DNA of 64,000 nucleotides from Lineus longissimus (lineage: Eukaryota; Nemertea; Pilidiophora; Heteronemertea; Lineidae): the NCBI RefSeq assembly GCF_910592395.1, contig NC_088316.1, positions 1,488,001 to 1,552,000 on the forward strand, in the 5' to 3' direction. A program made the translations under genes and the position numbers. The stretch's first letter is position 1, and each line of letters opens with the position of its first letter. The notes under the pieces are model-generated. The model saw only the letters and a program-made list of their open reading frames with translations, had not been told where the DNA came from and ran no database searches. Below, piece after piece: positions 1-11,603 of this stretch.

Positions 1-603
1 AAGTTCTAAACTTACACCTTTCTCAATTTTAAACGGTCTTCACCAGGCTGTGTATACCATACCTAAACTTTGATAAACATTTATGAAATCTTTCAAGAAA
101 AACAAATTGACCTCAATCGGAACCACTATCTCTCTGTGGAGTTTGTCAAAACCTTTTCTGATATTCTGCGAAATTCTGTCTCGATTTCACCAAAGCTTGA
201 ATAGACTGCTGCAACTTTGAACACGTCTGCCCATGTTACTGTAGCTTGCTACGCTACCGAGTGCTAACCCTGTCTTAACTTGAAAAGAAATGTTGTACTT
301 CTAAAAATGGAGCCAATTTTTTGGAAGTCTTTGAAAATTTGCATTGAGAATGTAAGAAATTGGGATGAAACTGTGACTAAAGTCGATACAATTTTCTGTT
401 TCACGACACCCATCCTGTTTGTGGTGATGTCTTGTTTCTTCTGTGTTTTTCAGTCCACTGCCGTTTCAAGATTTTGGGTTAGCACTGGTTGCGACAAGTT
501 CACTGTTCGTACTAGCTCTTTGCAATTTCAGTCAGTGATCTTGTAGACTTAGCATTTTTTCCGTATTTTCAATCCACCCTTTGTGCTTGGTTTTTTCTTC
601 TAG
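1..603 (+). other. CBP/p300 intron (3' part), no exon recognised
   Basis: The stretch before the first recognisable exon does not encode the RING/PHD residues expected immediately upstream in CBP. It ends in a T-rich tract and TTCTAG at 598-603, a normal splice acceptor. It is read as intron; an 88-codon ORF at 280-546 shows no family features. Confidence 0.6.
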
Positions 604-3600
604 TAAAATCAAGAAAGCTCAGTTTACTAGGGAGAAGAATGATCAATTAGACTATGAACCGTAAGTTTGAAATTTTCTTCAAAAATTCTTCTTTTCTTGC
701 TCGGGACAATTGATGGTAGTCGTTTTGGAAAGACTTCCCCAGCCAACGAATTTCGTTTCGGTTCTCACTAAGATGGGGAGGTGTTTGATATTTCAGGAAA
801 GAAATCTTTTTGAAAATGTGCCAGTTAAGAATATAAGAGAAAAGTATTGAAAGTGGAGAGTTGGAAATCAAAAATTTGCCTTGGTCATTCTTGGGCTGTT
901 TTCCTAACTAGTTGTTCACTTCGTCAGGCAGTAATTGTCCGTTTCCATCGACACAGTGTGTGATATTTTGCCGCCACATTGATTCTGCACTTCATTCCTA
1001 CCGTGTTAGCTTCATAGTTCTCATAGTAATGTCCGTGGTCCGCATGCCTAGTTTGAGCTTGACCACAAGCGCACTCTAATGTGGTCGAGACAGAAATGTA
1101 GTCTCCCTCGAGATATTCTAACTAAGTGTGACTGTGACTAACAACATTTGTCTTTCAACTACATTGTCCTGGCCATCTTTCACCAGTCCTCAACCTGGTT
1201 CTATACGCACCTTCAATATAACCAACCAGAATATAATTGGGCTGTTAGAATATTAAGTAAGCTCGATGAAGTATTTATGTGAAGCCTGATAACAATATCA
1301 AACACATGAAAATAATAGGCCACAGCCTGGAGGTTGAGGAAGATTGACCATAATGCCGCTTTTACGCTGTTTTGAAATGAACGATTCTTTGAACCTGATT
1401 TGAAGATCCAGTTCACCTCTCCAGATCAACGTCCCTGTTGGCAGAGCTCTGTTACACAGGTGTACTGTGCTATACAGTGCTAGAAGAAAAGTCCATTCAT
1501 CAATGACATCATATTCTGTTTTATGCTGAGTCGATTCACTCGGGCGGGTGTGTACACACCAGCTATACACCAACAGCATGAAAAGGACTGCATGTCCAAC
1601 CTAGATAACAAAGAATCTGGCCATTGGACGTTACTTCTTGTCTGTATAGCACTGTCTGCTGGTGTCACGCTCGTTCACAGTACATTTTGGCGGAACAGAA
1701 GAGCTGCATTTGATGCTTCTGCCATGAAGTCGGCTGTGATGTGGAAGCCAACTGAGACTGACGCCATGACTCTGTGAAGTTTGCCCACTCCACCGGTCGC
1801 ACAGGTCGTTCGTCTGGGAATAGGCAATTGTTGGTAACTTCCAAAGATTACGTCCTGCATCTTCTCTTTTCTTTCCCGTTCTCTAGGTTCGTTGAATGTT
1901 TGGAGTGTGGTAGGAAGCTGCATCAAATCTGTGCTTTACACTTTGAGCCGATTTGGCCGCAAGGGTGAGTAAAATTGTCAAAATAAAAATAATGTCTTCC
2001 ACTTTGATGGCTATATTAGCCACCCCAAGTAAGCGTTAGATTCATTTGATGTCTTCCGTAGTCCTTGAAACGGAAATGTTTATACTGGTATCGCGGTCAA
2101 AGCTTCTGTTATTTGTCGGAGGAGAACCACTTTTGTTAGCAGTGACGTCAACTGGGAATGAAATATTTGAAATGTTTGATATTTTGTGTTTCAGCTTCAC
2201 ATGTGATAATTGTCTCAAGGCAAAGGGACTGAAGAGGAAGGAAAATAAATATGGTGCAAAACGTAAGTGCTAGGTGAAATCTCACTAGATCCTGTTCGGA
2301 CTTAATCTGCTATGATGATGCTCGTTTCCTTGAACTTTATCACTGAGACGTATTACATTTTCAGTGACCAAGCCTTTGGCTTTGGTCCGGCCGGATATCT
2401 CGTTTTCCTGTCTTGCATTACGGTTCATATCACAATATAAAGAATAAATGTTGATTCGTCGAAAATAATAAAATCCGACACAGAAAAAACTAACTCACTT
2501 CCTCAGATGGCCCAATTCAGATTGATGTGGAAATATCTTTTGTTAGTTTTACAGCTTTTACTCTTGACCTCTTACTGATTTCAGGACTTCCGTCGACGAA
2601 GTTGGGTACATACTTAGAAAATAGGGTGAATTCATTCTTGAAGAAGAAAGACAGTGGTGCTGGAGATGTCACGATACGCGTGTTATCGTGTACGGACAAA
2701 GACGTCGAGGTGAAGTCGGGCATGAAGGCGCGGTAAGTTACATGCGATTGTGCATTTTGGAGAAGATGTCTTGCGGCCTTTGATCGTTTTGTTTTGAAAT
2801 TCCCCATCAAATTATGCTAATCAAAGGATGGTTCCTCGAGACGAAATTCTGTCGAGTTCAATCAGTGGAATGGGTAGATTGTCAGGATCATACTCAGGGT
2901 GATATTGAGTTTGACTCTCCGTCTCAAAAGGACAACCCCTCTTTGATTTCTGTCTCCTTAAGCAAGAAATAAACCCAATCTCTTTATCATTTGAGGGGGA
3001 AAATAGTTTGTATTCAAAGCCATCTCGTATGTGTGTTTCAATTTGACTAAAACGCAGCCTACACCACATGCGTCTTCGAATGCCGTCTTATGCTGAAACA
3101 ATTCCTTTGCAGGTATGTGGACACGAACGAGATGTGTGCTTCATTTCCGTACCGGTCGAAAGCCATGTTTGCCTTCGAAGAGATCAACGGTGTGGATGTT
3201 TGTTTCTTTGGTATGCATGTACAAGAATATGGATCATATGTGAAACATCCAAATACAAAGTAAGTAGATGAACAAGTTGATAATTCCTCTGAAATATGGG
3301 CCAGACTTATGACAGAAGTAACAGTGGTCAGATATTTGATGAAGTGTGGAACGTCACAACGACATTGATATCAGGAGGTATTTGAAGCATTGAGTGCTGA
3401 CCCCAAAAAGTCTACCACGTTTCTTGGAAGCTGTTAATTGGCTGTTTTTGGTGGCAGTATTTGTTATGTGGTAGATGAAATTTTGGTACAACAAAGATAT
3501 TTTCTTAACTCTTTACATACGCTAGCCGCCGCTGGTCGGCGCAAAGAACTTACGCTGTTCTCCCAGGAGCCGCCATTACTCGGCTCCATTCAAACAGTGC

Positions 3601-6600
3601 GAAACTCCGGCAAGCCGACTACAAGCTACTCCAACTTTAATGTATCGTAATTTCTTATTGGCTGGCTCCATGGTGACCCTATTTGAATGGCCAATAAGAG
3701 ATAAGCTTCTATTTTCTATTCAGGTCACTCCGTTCTAATTTAGTATTCATGAGGCATGAATAATAACGATGTATTGGCGGGATTCCCCAGGAAGTTGACC
3801 TCGTTGGCCATTTTTAAACGTTTCTTTAATCTTTTTTTTGATTGACGTGCCGCATTGTTCGGGACCAGCTGGGTTTATTTTTGATAGATTTATTTGATTC
3901 GAGCTCCGGATCAGAATTTGAAGGTTTTGCAGATTCAGATATCAATGTTTCGGTAGGAAGTGATGATAGTGACTGGGACTTAGATTTTTATTATAAACAT
4001 TTTGTGTTTACGGCGATTTGTAGAAATTTTTTTCTCTCCAAGTTTGCAGGCCTTGTTCTCGGTTACTTTTCGTTAGAATTCAAAATAAATTACATGAGTT
4101 TATGCGGAATTTAATTCTTAGTTACTCCCCAAAATTTTAGTCCTGTACTATGAACAGCAACGGAGATAATATCACTTATGTAAACACTACCTGAAATACG
4201 GCCGCGTCAGTGACGCGCTCCCGGGAAACTATATCAGAATAATGACGCTGTGTATTCAGGACTTTGACGCTATGACGCACGCAGGTCTAGCGTATGTAAA
4301 GAGTTAAACAAGTCCATATCCTTGAAATTGAAAGGCTGAACTTTTATGTTTTCCAGTGTTTCCAGTGTTCTAATTCGAATCCCATTTCCTTTGCAGGCGT
4401 GTGTATATATCATATTTGGACAGCGTCCACTTCTTCCAGCCAAGGCATTTTAGAACAGCTGTATATCATGAAATCCTTATAGGTTACCTTGAGTATGCCA
4501 AACAGCTAGGGTGAGTAGTTTACATTTGGTTGTTGCTCTATCCTTGCTGCTTGAAATCTATCGCATTTGGTTACTTTCTGGTAAAAAGAAGGGCAATGTT
4601 AGTGCAAAAAAGGGTAAATTACGTGACATTGATCATCAATTACAAAATGTATCAATTATCAATCGATGCTAACTTGATTTCATTCCACTTTGGACATTAG
4701 TACACAATCACGACATCATTAAAAAGCATTTTCCCTTGACAAGGTTAGATTTAGGTTCAATAGCAAATGTAGTAGTAAGCTCTTGAAGGTTTTGCAGTAT
4801 TATTTCATGTATTTGTCTGTCTCGTTTCCAGTTATACTATGGCACATATCTGGGCCTGTCCTCCAAGTGAAGGTGACGACTACATATTTCACTGCCATCC
4901 ACCGGAACAGAAAATTCCTAAGCCCAAACGGTTGCAGGACTGGTACAAGAAAATGTTGGACAAAGCCATAATAGAGCGGGTCGTCATTGATTACAAGGTA
5001 AGATGGTCTGGCAGGCTCTCCGGGGAGATGCCATGATAAATCTTGCACAGAGTCGTCTGCCAAACCTGACAAAACGATTTGAGAAAAAAATGAAGAAAGT
5101 GGTCTATTGAAACTTTTTCCTTCCTATCCCTAAAAACAAAAAAAAACCCAACAAAATCTGATCACTTTATTGGTTGATTTTGTGTCACTTATTCGGTTTC
5201 AGTCAGGTCACTTAATCGGGCAATGTCACCAAATCGGATGTACCAGGAGGGCCTTTCGAAGTGCTTAAATATTATGCTAATTTCTTCCTCTTCTCTTGTG
5301 CTCAACAGGACATCTTAAAAGATGCCATCGATAACAACCTGACAAGTCCCGCCGAGCTGCCGTACTTCGAGGGTGACTTCTGGCCAAACGTGCTCGAGGA
5401 GAGCATCAAAGAGCTCGAACAAGAGGAGGAAGAGAAACGCAAACGGGAGGAGGCAGAGGCTGCTGCTGCTGCTGCTGTGGCTGAGGACAGTATGGAGGTG
5501 GCTGACGTGGAAGAAGGCCCTGATGTAAGTGGATGATATCAAACTTGTGGAACCCCTATTGTCAATCTTTGTATCAAGGTCCTCAATGGATAAGATCTTA
5601 CAGGAGTTGTTAAAATCTGATTATGCTTCTATTTTGCCAGTGCTCAGGCTTATATGAGTGAGGCTGATGTAAAGGTTCAGTACAGTTAGCACCTCAATGT
5701 TATAACTTTCGACCTTGATGTGGCAATTGATGTAGGTTTCTCCATAGAAAATCTACATCGGATCTTGACTTCAAATAGGTATCTGATATGACGTGACTTT
5801 CTTTGTTTTCAGGGTGTCAAAGGCAAAAAGAAGGGCCAGAAAAGTGGTCGCAATAAAAAGTCCAATAAAAAGAACAGCAACCAGAAGAAAAATAGTAAAA
5901 AGCCCAACTTTCCACCTGGCGGGAATGATCTGTTGACCAAGTTATACATGACCATGGAAAAACACAAGGAGGTGAGAAAGAGTTTGCTTATAAATATTCA
6001 GTCCGTGGTTCCAGTGACGGCACAGTCATTGAAAATTAAACTTGGATGTGCCAATAGGTCAACAGGCTGAAAAATTACTGCGTGCAGTGAGTGAGCCTAC
6101 AGTTAAGAACTTTCAATTGCTTTGTGTAATCTTTAGTCCTTTGTGCGAACTTGGACCTTTTAACCCCCATTTCACTGGTTAGACTCTTCCGGTTGAGACA
6201 TTAGAAGAGTCCATTCCTAAAACTTTGGGTGTAAAGCTTAAGGGCATCTCAATTGCTTTGTATATGAACTTGGACCTTTAGACCCCAATTTCCCAGTTTA
6301 GACCCTTCAGGTTGATGCATTAGAAGAGTCCATTGCAGAAAATTGGGGTGTAAAGGTTAAAATGCATTGAGCCTGACCACATTCTCTCTCCTTCCAGGTG
6401 TTCTTTGTGATCCGTCTTCATTCTGCTCAGACCGCTGCCAATATCCCAGCAATCCAGGATCCAGATCCGTATGTCAGCTGTGAGCTGATGGACGGCCGCG
6501 ACGCCTTCCTCACTATCGCCCGTGATAAACACTATGAGTTCTCATCGTTACGACGTGCCATGTTCTCTACGATGGCACTGCTTTATGAACTGCACAACCA

Positions 6601-8359
6601 AGGCCGGGGTGACTTTGTCTACACATGCAACAGCTGCAAAGCCCATGTTGAGACACGATACCACTGTACTGTTTGTGAAGTAAGTATAACTTCAAGGTTT
6701 AGATCAGTGTGAAAACGCTCCAATGGGATTCTTGTCCAAGAGCTGTTGGTGTGTGGAGGTCTGCAGACGGGGAGAAGTGGACATCACTCAATTACCCTGT
6801 GTGGTGGAACTCCAGTCTTTAGTGACAGTGCAGTAAACTTGCCGATATTTGGGTCGAATTGGTCATCTCTTATTATCAGTGAGGTGTTCTGTTTTCGACA
6901 AAAAGTAGCCCTGATATTCTTGAGTTGATTATGCCACAGTTTCTTACATTTGCTCTCCATGTCTTTCCAGGACTTTGATCTCTGCGTACCTTGTTACGAG
7001 AAGGAGTCACATCACCACAAGATGGAACGACTCGGCTTCGACTTGGACGACGGCTCCGTCTCCGAGGATAAACAGCAAAACCCACAGGAATCTCGACGAT
7101 TATCTATTCAACGGTGCATCCAATCACTCGTGCACGCCTGCCAATGTCGGGATGCTAACTGTCGTCTGCCGAGCTGTCAAAAGATGAAACGCGTCGTTGC
7201 TCATACAAAGAGTTGTAAACGGAAAACGAACGGTGGCTGCCCGATTTGTAAGCAGTTGATCGCACTGTGCTGTTACCACGCCAAACATTGCCAAGAGACA
7301 AAGTGTCCTGTGCCATTCTGTCTTAACATCAAACATAAACTACGCCAGCAACAGCTTCAGCAGCGGTTGCAGCAAGCGCAAATGCTCCGCAGACGTATGG
7401 CTGCTATGCAGCAAAGAGGGGCAAGCGTGCCGAACTCTGGGGCGTCAACGCCTACACCTGTGCAAAACTCTGTGCCACCTGTTCAACCGCCTCAACCTCC
7501 TGCTGCTAGTAAACCACAGCCGCAGTTTGTCGGCAAAAAGCCAACGCCACCTCAAGGTGCATTACAGGCAGCACAGCAAGCTCAAATGGCAGCTCAAAGA
7601 CAAGCATCATATAGTAAACCGCAGGCTCAGGCAACCATGCCTCCACCACCACAGCAGATTCAGGTGCCCACTCCCAACCCGATTAATCAAATGCAGTTAC
7701 CGAACCCAAATCGCGTTGGAGGAGGAGGAGGAGGGGGAGGAGTGTTACCGTCTTTACAACGGTGGCAGGAGATGTCAAGGAATGATATGTTTCCATCTAA
7801 CCAGCCAGGCATTCAGGCGAAACCCATGCCTCAACAGGTGCCATCTCAACCACCCCAGCCACAGCGCCAGATTGGTCCCAACCAGGGTATGCTGCAACAA
7901 CCACCACAGCAGAATATGAACGTGAATCCTGGCATGAACCCCCCACAGCGTCCTGCACAGCATCAAGCATCATTCCAACAACTGCTGCAGAATCTTAAAT
8001 CGCCAACGTCTCCACAGCAGCAGCAACAAGCTCTCAACTTCATCAAGTCGAACCCTCAGCTGATGGCGGCGATCATCCGGTACCGAACACAACATCAGCA
8101 GCAGATGCAGAAGCAGCAGCAGATGCAGGGAACGCAGGCTGGTGCTGCTCCCATGCAGGGACAACCATCCATGCAGTCTCAGGCTGGACCTCCGATGCAA
8201 GGACAACAACCCATGCAGATCCCGGGCCAACAGTTGCAACAACAGCAATTACAGCAACAGCTTGCTGCACCTCAACAACTGCCACCACAACAACAGCTGC
8301 AACAACAGCAACAACAACAACAATGGCAACAGCGCATCCAACAGGTGCTGCAACAGAGA

Positions 8360-8409
<50 letters not shown>

Positions 8410-9010
8410 ACAGCAGGCATCGCAGTTCCAGCAACCTCAAGCTCCACCCTATTCACAGCCACAACGAAACCAGCTCAACTTCCCCCAGCAATCTTTCCAA
8501 GGCGACGGCCAACTCCAGTTTCAGCAGCAACAGCAGATGATCCAGGTTCGGCAGCAGCAAGTGCAGTTAAAACACCAAATGGTGGGACAGCAGCCTGTTA
8601 GTCCGCAACAACAGATGATGGGTCAACAGCCCATTCCATCACCACAACATATTATGCAGCAAGTACGATCTCCACCTACCTCTCTTGGGCAAGCGGTGCG
8701 GTCACCGCAACCGACACCGTCACCACGGCAACAGCCAACGCCGCAACCTGTCCCGTCGCCAAGACATTCGCAACCTTCGCCGCATCATATTACTCAATCG
8801 CATTCCCCACATCCCCATGCAGGTGGCGTACCTGCCGACCAAATGAACTCTGATCAGGTGATGCTTCCTCAGCTACAAGGCCAACAAGGCCAGGTGGTGA
8901 ATCAGTTGCAGAGTCCGATGAACACAGACTTGGGGCGGCCGACAGAACCGCCAGAGGTTGCTCCTCTAACGCCACAGGACCAACTCTCACGGTTCGTGGA
9001 GACTTTATAG
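604..9010 (+). CDS. CREBBP: CBP/p300 histone acetyltransferase, 3' part of gene (11 exons, 5' end outside window)
   Basis: Transcriptional co-activator and lysine acetyltransferase of the nucleus; it acetylates histones and many transcription factors. Eleven exons join in continuous phase: 604-660, 1887-1964, 2195-2262, 2585-2732, 3113-3259, 4397-4510, 4832-4997, 5309-5524, 5813-5971, 6398-6679, 6971-9010. All have AG/GT borders and give 1,157 residues plus stop. Order of domains: second half of the PHD finger (CxxC and HQIC, about residues 20-55), HAT domain (about 65-400) with a lysine-rich autoinhibitory loop on exon 5813-5971, ZZ zinc finger (about 460-500), TAZ2 (about 519-620), the nuclear-receptor co-activator binding domain (about 810-860) and a Gln-rich tail. 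The first exon begins with one base completing a codon from an exon outside the window; bromodomain, KIX and TAZ1 must lie upstream. Invertebrates usually have one CBP/p300 gene, so the symbol stands for the pair CREBBP/EP300. Confidence 0.97.
1440..1690. repeat. Inverted-repeat segment in CBP/p300 intron
   Basis: TGTGCTATACAG...AGAAG at about 1465-1490 is matched in reverse complement at about 1630-1665 (CTTCTTGTCTGTATAGCAC). The arms enclose about 150 bp and the outer flanks are only partly related. It looks like an old foldback or MITE-type insertion; ends and target duplication were not resolved. Confidence 0.35.
1887..2262 (+). CDS. CREBBP: CBP/p300 PHD-finger exons
   Basis: Two exons, 1887-1964 and 2195-2262, carry the second half of the PHD finger: [15 protein letters not shown], then IWPQG across the intron, then FTCDNCLK. 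The Cys and His ligand spacing is that of CBP/p300. Both exons have consensus acceptors (CTCTAG, TTTCAG) and donors (GTGAGT, GTAAGT), and the phases fit the neighbouring exons. Confidence 0.93.
2585..5971 (+). CDS. CREBBP: CBP/p300 acetyltransferase (HAT) exons
   Basis: Seven exons encode the HAT core. Exon 4832-4997 has the most conserved stretch: [18 protein letters not shown] and then [14 protein letters not shown]. By alignment with human p300, the Trp of HIWACPP (codon 4851-4853) matches Trp1436 and the Tyr of DWYKK (4944-4946) matches the catalytic Tyr1467; both are present, so the enzyme is expected to be active. The acidic run of exon 5309-5524 ([12 protein letters not shown] plus an Ala run) leads into a Lys/Asn-rich loop on 5813-5971 that corresponds to the p300 autoinhibitory loop. 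The loop sequence is quite different from the vertebrate one, but its charge is kept. Confidence 0.93.
3509..4303. mobile_element. piggyBac-like non-autonomous DNA transposon (795 bp) in CBP/p300 intron
   Basis: A perfect 17-bp terminal inverted repeat, CTCTTTACATACGCTAG, opens at 3509 and closes as its reverse complement at 4303. TTAA flanks it on both sides (3505-3508 and 4304-4307), the target duplication of piggyBac and related superfamilies. An internal open frame around 3842-4114 reads [16 protein letters not shown] and then GSDDSDWD, an acidic Ser/Asp-rich stretch like the N-terminus of piggyBac transposases. The DDD catalytic core is missing, so the copy cannot move itself. Perfect ends suggest a fairly recent insertion. 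It lies in the intron between HAT exons 3113-3259 and 4397-4510. Confidence 0.85.
6108..6361. repeat. Tandemly duplicated palindromic short repeat in CBP/p300 intron
   Basis: Two adjacent copies, about 6108-6240 and 6241-6361, share CAATTGCTTTGT, GAACTTGGACCTTT and a short palindromic module. The module runs from ACCCCCATTT-like sequence through GACTCTTCC and AGAAGAGTCCATT to GGGTGTAAAG. A third copy of the module lies at about 28296-28381. The module folds on itself, so it is probably a small dispersed inverted-repeat element later duplicated in place. Confidence 0.6.
6971..9010 (+). CDS. CREBBP: CBP/p300 terminal exon: ZZ end, TAZ2, NCBD, poly-Gln tail
   Basis: One 2,040-bp exon encodes residues 479-1157 of the fragment. 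It completes the ZZ finger ([16 protein letters not shown]) and continues with TAZ2 from [18 protein letters not shown] to about LRRRM (genomic 7094-7405), which holds the HCCC zinc ligands. The NCBD follows at about 7966-8105 ([21 protein letters not shown]-like). A Gly run (7719-7741) and a Gln-rich region with 14 uninterrupted CAG codons (8363-8404) come next. The tail is Pro/Gln/Ser rich with repeated PSPRH and QPTPSPR motifs. Large ORFs in other frames here are by-products of the CAG and CAA bias. Confidence 0.95.
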
Positions 9011-9650
9011 TGATGGCACAGACTGAATATAGTGTATAAATTATAAATATATAGAGATTGGGCCTTTATAATATAAGATTGTGTTTTTCAGAACAAATTC
9101 TATAAGATTTTTTTGAGAGGAAATCGAGTATGTTTTTATTAATAATCTTTTATTTTATAAAAGCTGGCTAGAGTACGTCATCTAGAAAAGGAATGTCACT
9201 TACTTGGTAAATAATATATATAAGACAAAACATGATGAACTTTTCTAGACTATGATTAATTGTATAGCTATTGCATTATAAGACAGATTTGTATAGTTAG
9301 TTACCATGGTTACATTGTCATGTCAATCATCCTGTGCATATTCGACGCGTCATTTGGTCAAATATTCATTTTCATCATCGGTTAGATTTTAGCCTTTAGG
9401 AGATTAGCAATTTTAATTTCAGATGTCTCGTTGTGAGAGTCCATGAACTATTCCATGCCAATGTGCATGTATAGAAGTATGTGACTGTGAAGTATGTGTG
9501 AAGTCATGAGCGCTTCTCCGGCTCAAAATCATTACATATACTTGTAATTCCATGCATCTGAGTCCTGTTGAATCAAGAATTGTACAGAGCGCACATTATG
9601 TTTCCTACGTATCATAATCTATTTGAATAAATGTGTGCACTTTTCCAATT
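9011..9650 (+). other. CREBBP: CBP/p300 3' untranslated region
   Basis: AT-rich sequence directly follows the TAG stop. It contains several ATATAAGAT/TTTTATTTTATA stretches and TGTA-type motifs, and ends near a canonical AATAAA signal at 9626-9631. No ORF of interest is present. The end point is inferred from the signal, not observed. Confidence 0.7.
9626..9631 (+). terminator. CREBBP: Polyadenylation signal AATAAA of CBP/p300
   Basis: AATAAA lies 616 bases after the stop codon and is followed within 30 bases by TGTGTGC and T-rich sequence suited to a downstream element. It is the first canonical hexamer at a plausible distance. Confidence 0.6.
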
Positions 9651-10049
9651 TTAAAGAAAATTGTGTCTCTTGAGCTTGTTTTTTTCTGGAGGATACTGAA
9701 GTGTTGTGAGAGGTGTTGAGAAATCTTTCATGTCAGTCTCATTCGTGTGTCTTGACCAACAAGGTTTTTGCATCTTGTTCAGTTTGAAAACCTTGTCATA
9801 TAATGTAGGGCCTTTTTAACTTGTTATCTACTCTTTAACATTACACCCCTGATACACTGCAATAGACTGCTAGGTCCATGTAAGATTTCTCAACATTAGT
9901 AACAACACCTCTTACATGGAAAACGCGTTGGATTTGTATTCCTGGACATGGCTGGATGTGCTTTTGATGTAGTGATTTCATCTCAAATCCCCCCCCCCCC
10001 CCCCAACTGTATCTCCAGCACCAGGTCAATGCCAAATCTGGTCATGCTG

Positions 10050-10290
10050 GTAGCCCTAGGGTAGAGTCACAACCAGGACATCTAAGACAACTATTCCCCC
10101 GTTTTACCTTCCTGGAGAGCAGGATCCTACTTGCATCCCAAGTAACCTACTGGGATCTCGAGAACCTTACCTGCATCTCAAGTCACCAACTTGGATCCCC
10201 CAGAATCCCGAGTTCCCAACTTGAATCTTGAGCACCCTTCTTGGATACTATCTTGAGTGTTTGGAGAACAAGGACAATGCTTAATATTAT
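10050..10290 (+). repeat. Diverged solitary relic of the 118-bp satellite
   Basis: GTAGAGTCACAACCAGGACA at 10061-10080, followed by a GAGACA-type block, closely matches the 118-bp unit found at 20237-23822. TTGGAGAACAAGGACAATGC at about 10260-10280 matches another part of that unit. The middle is replaced by ATCTTGAGNNCCC-type short repeats (CCAACTTGGATCCC, CCAACTTGAATCTTGAG). The family is therefore not confined to the array 10 kb away. Confidence 0.5.
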
Positions 10291-10504
10291 GCTACCAAAT
10301 GTTCTTGGCCAATAGTGCAACTCGATTCACATCATGTGATTTCAAGTCATCACATCGTATCGGATCCAAAAAAGCAATAACGGATCCAAAAAAATGTCGT
10401 AACGGATCCTAAAATATACATTTTGTATATTTCATTAAAAACAAATTGTTTCATTATTTTCCTTTGGATTGATTTCTTTGCCAAGACATTTGGTTGCATA
10501 ATAG

Positions 10505-10627
10505 AGCAAATAGTGGATGTTTAAGGTCGTCCAATATGGAATTTTGATGGACGAAGAAATGTCATGGCGGACGAGGCTGAGTCCAGCAAAATTCCATATC
10601 GGACTCCCAAACATCCACTATTTGTAT
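10505..10627. mobile_element. Hairpin MITE-like element
   Basis: AAATAGTGGATGTTT at about 10507 pairs with AAACATCCACTATTT ending at about 10624, and the arms continue inward with CCAATATGGAATTTT and AAAATTCCATATCGG, then GGACGA and TCCGCC-like blocks. The whole 120-bp segment folds into one imperfect hairpin. No ORF is present. Confidence 0.65.
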
Positions 10628-10834
10628 AATGACCTTGGAGGTTGTGATCACTACTTGTATGGATCACATTGATAACATGCAACAGGTTGTTCTACAGGCG
10701 AGGCCTGGTCCCAGCCATGCCACTGTTGAAAGGACAATTCTGGGCTTCATCTTGCACAAACAATACAGGTATGCAAGGCAGGAGGGGCTCTTAAGGTAGA
10801 TTTCCGGAAATGCTATTAATTAGTTTTTCCAGAG

Positions 10835-11190
10835 AACTGGCAGCAACTATTACTAACTAGTTTAAAGGCACTCTTGCACAAACCATGTACAGGCGCAGAG
10901 CATATTTTGCAGGTATACTACACCTTATATGCAGTAACGACAATTTCTGCCCATTTTTATCTTATTTATAACTTCTGCAGCTCCAATCCTATAGTGATGG
11001 CAAGACCATTTATACAGCAACTATTACCAACTAGTTAAAAGACACTCTTGCACAAACCATTTACAGGCGCGGAGCATATTTTGCAGATATTCTACACCTA
11101 AAATGCAGCAACAACATTTTTATCTTATTACTTCTGCCCATTTTCATCATATTACTTCTGCAGCGTCAATCCTATAGAGTCATTCTGTAC
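10835..11190 (+). repeat. Two-copy tandem duplication, about 174-bp unit
   Basis: GCAACTATTAC occurs at 10843 and again at 11017. Both copies continue through CACTCTTGCACAAACCAT, ACAGGCGC and GAGCATATTTTGCAG, then TTCTGCAGC and CAATCCTATAG. The copies differ at scattered bases, so the duplication is not recent. Confidence 0.7.
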
Positions 11191-11603
11191 AATTAAGCAA
11201 ACAAGATGGTACTTATTGCAGTTTTCAATTCCGATAATAACTAAATTTACAATGCATATCTTTTTCAATCAGCGGCATGGCTAGCTTTTAGATCTTTAGG
11301 GGGCAAAATAACACTTCTTCAAATTTTTCTACCGAAATCGTGGTCAAAAACAAACTTTTTGGTGACGTCTGGAGGGGGGGGGGCGGGCATTTGCCCTCTT
11401 CCGCTAGCTATGCCCCCGACAATGCTAGAACTTGTAGAAATGCAGCACATGGTGCTTATGGTGGATTAGAATCATAGAAACTATCTTCAAATGAGCCATT
11501 GAATGTAACATGTAACAAGCAACACTAATTTACAATGGACGTGAAAGAGTTAAAAGTTTGACAGGAACGCCACATAACTATCAGGTACTGGTGACAATCA
11601 GAC

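Noticed and set aside
280-546. 88-codon ORF before the first CBP/p300 exon
   Set aside because: Does not encode the residues expected upstream of the PHD finger and crosses T-rich intron-like sequence.
8073-8601. Poly-Ala, poly-Leu and poly-Ser ORFs of up to 132 codons
   Set aside because: Frames opposite or shifted to the CAG/CAA-rich CBP/p300 exon. The Gln frame continues a known protein; the others are composition artefacts.
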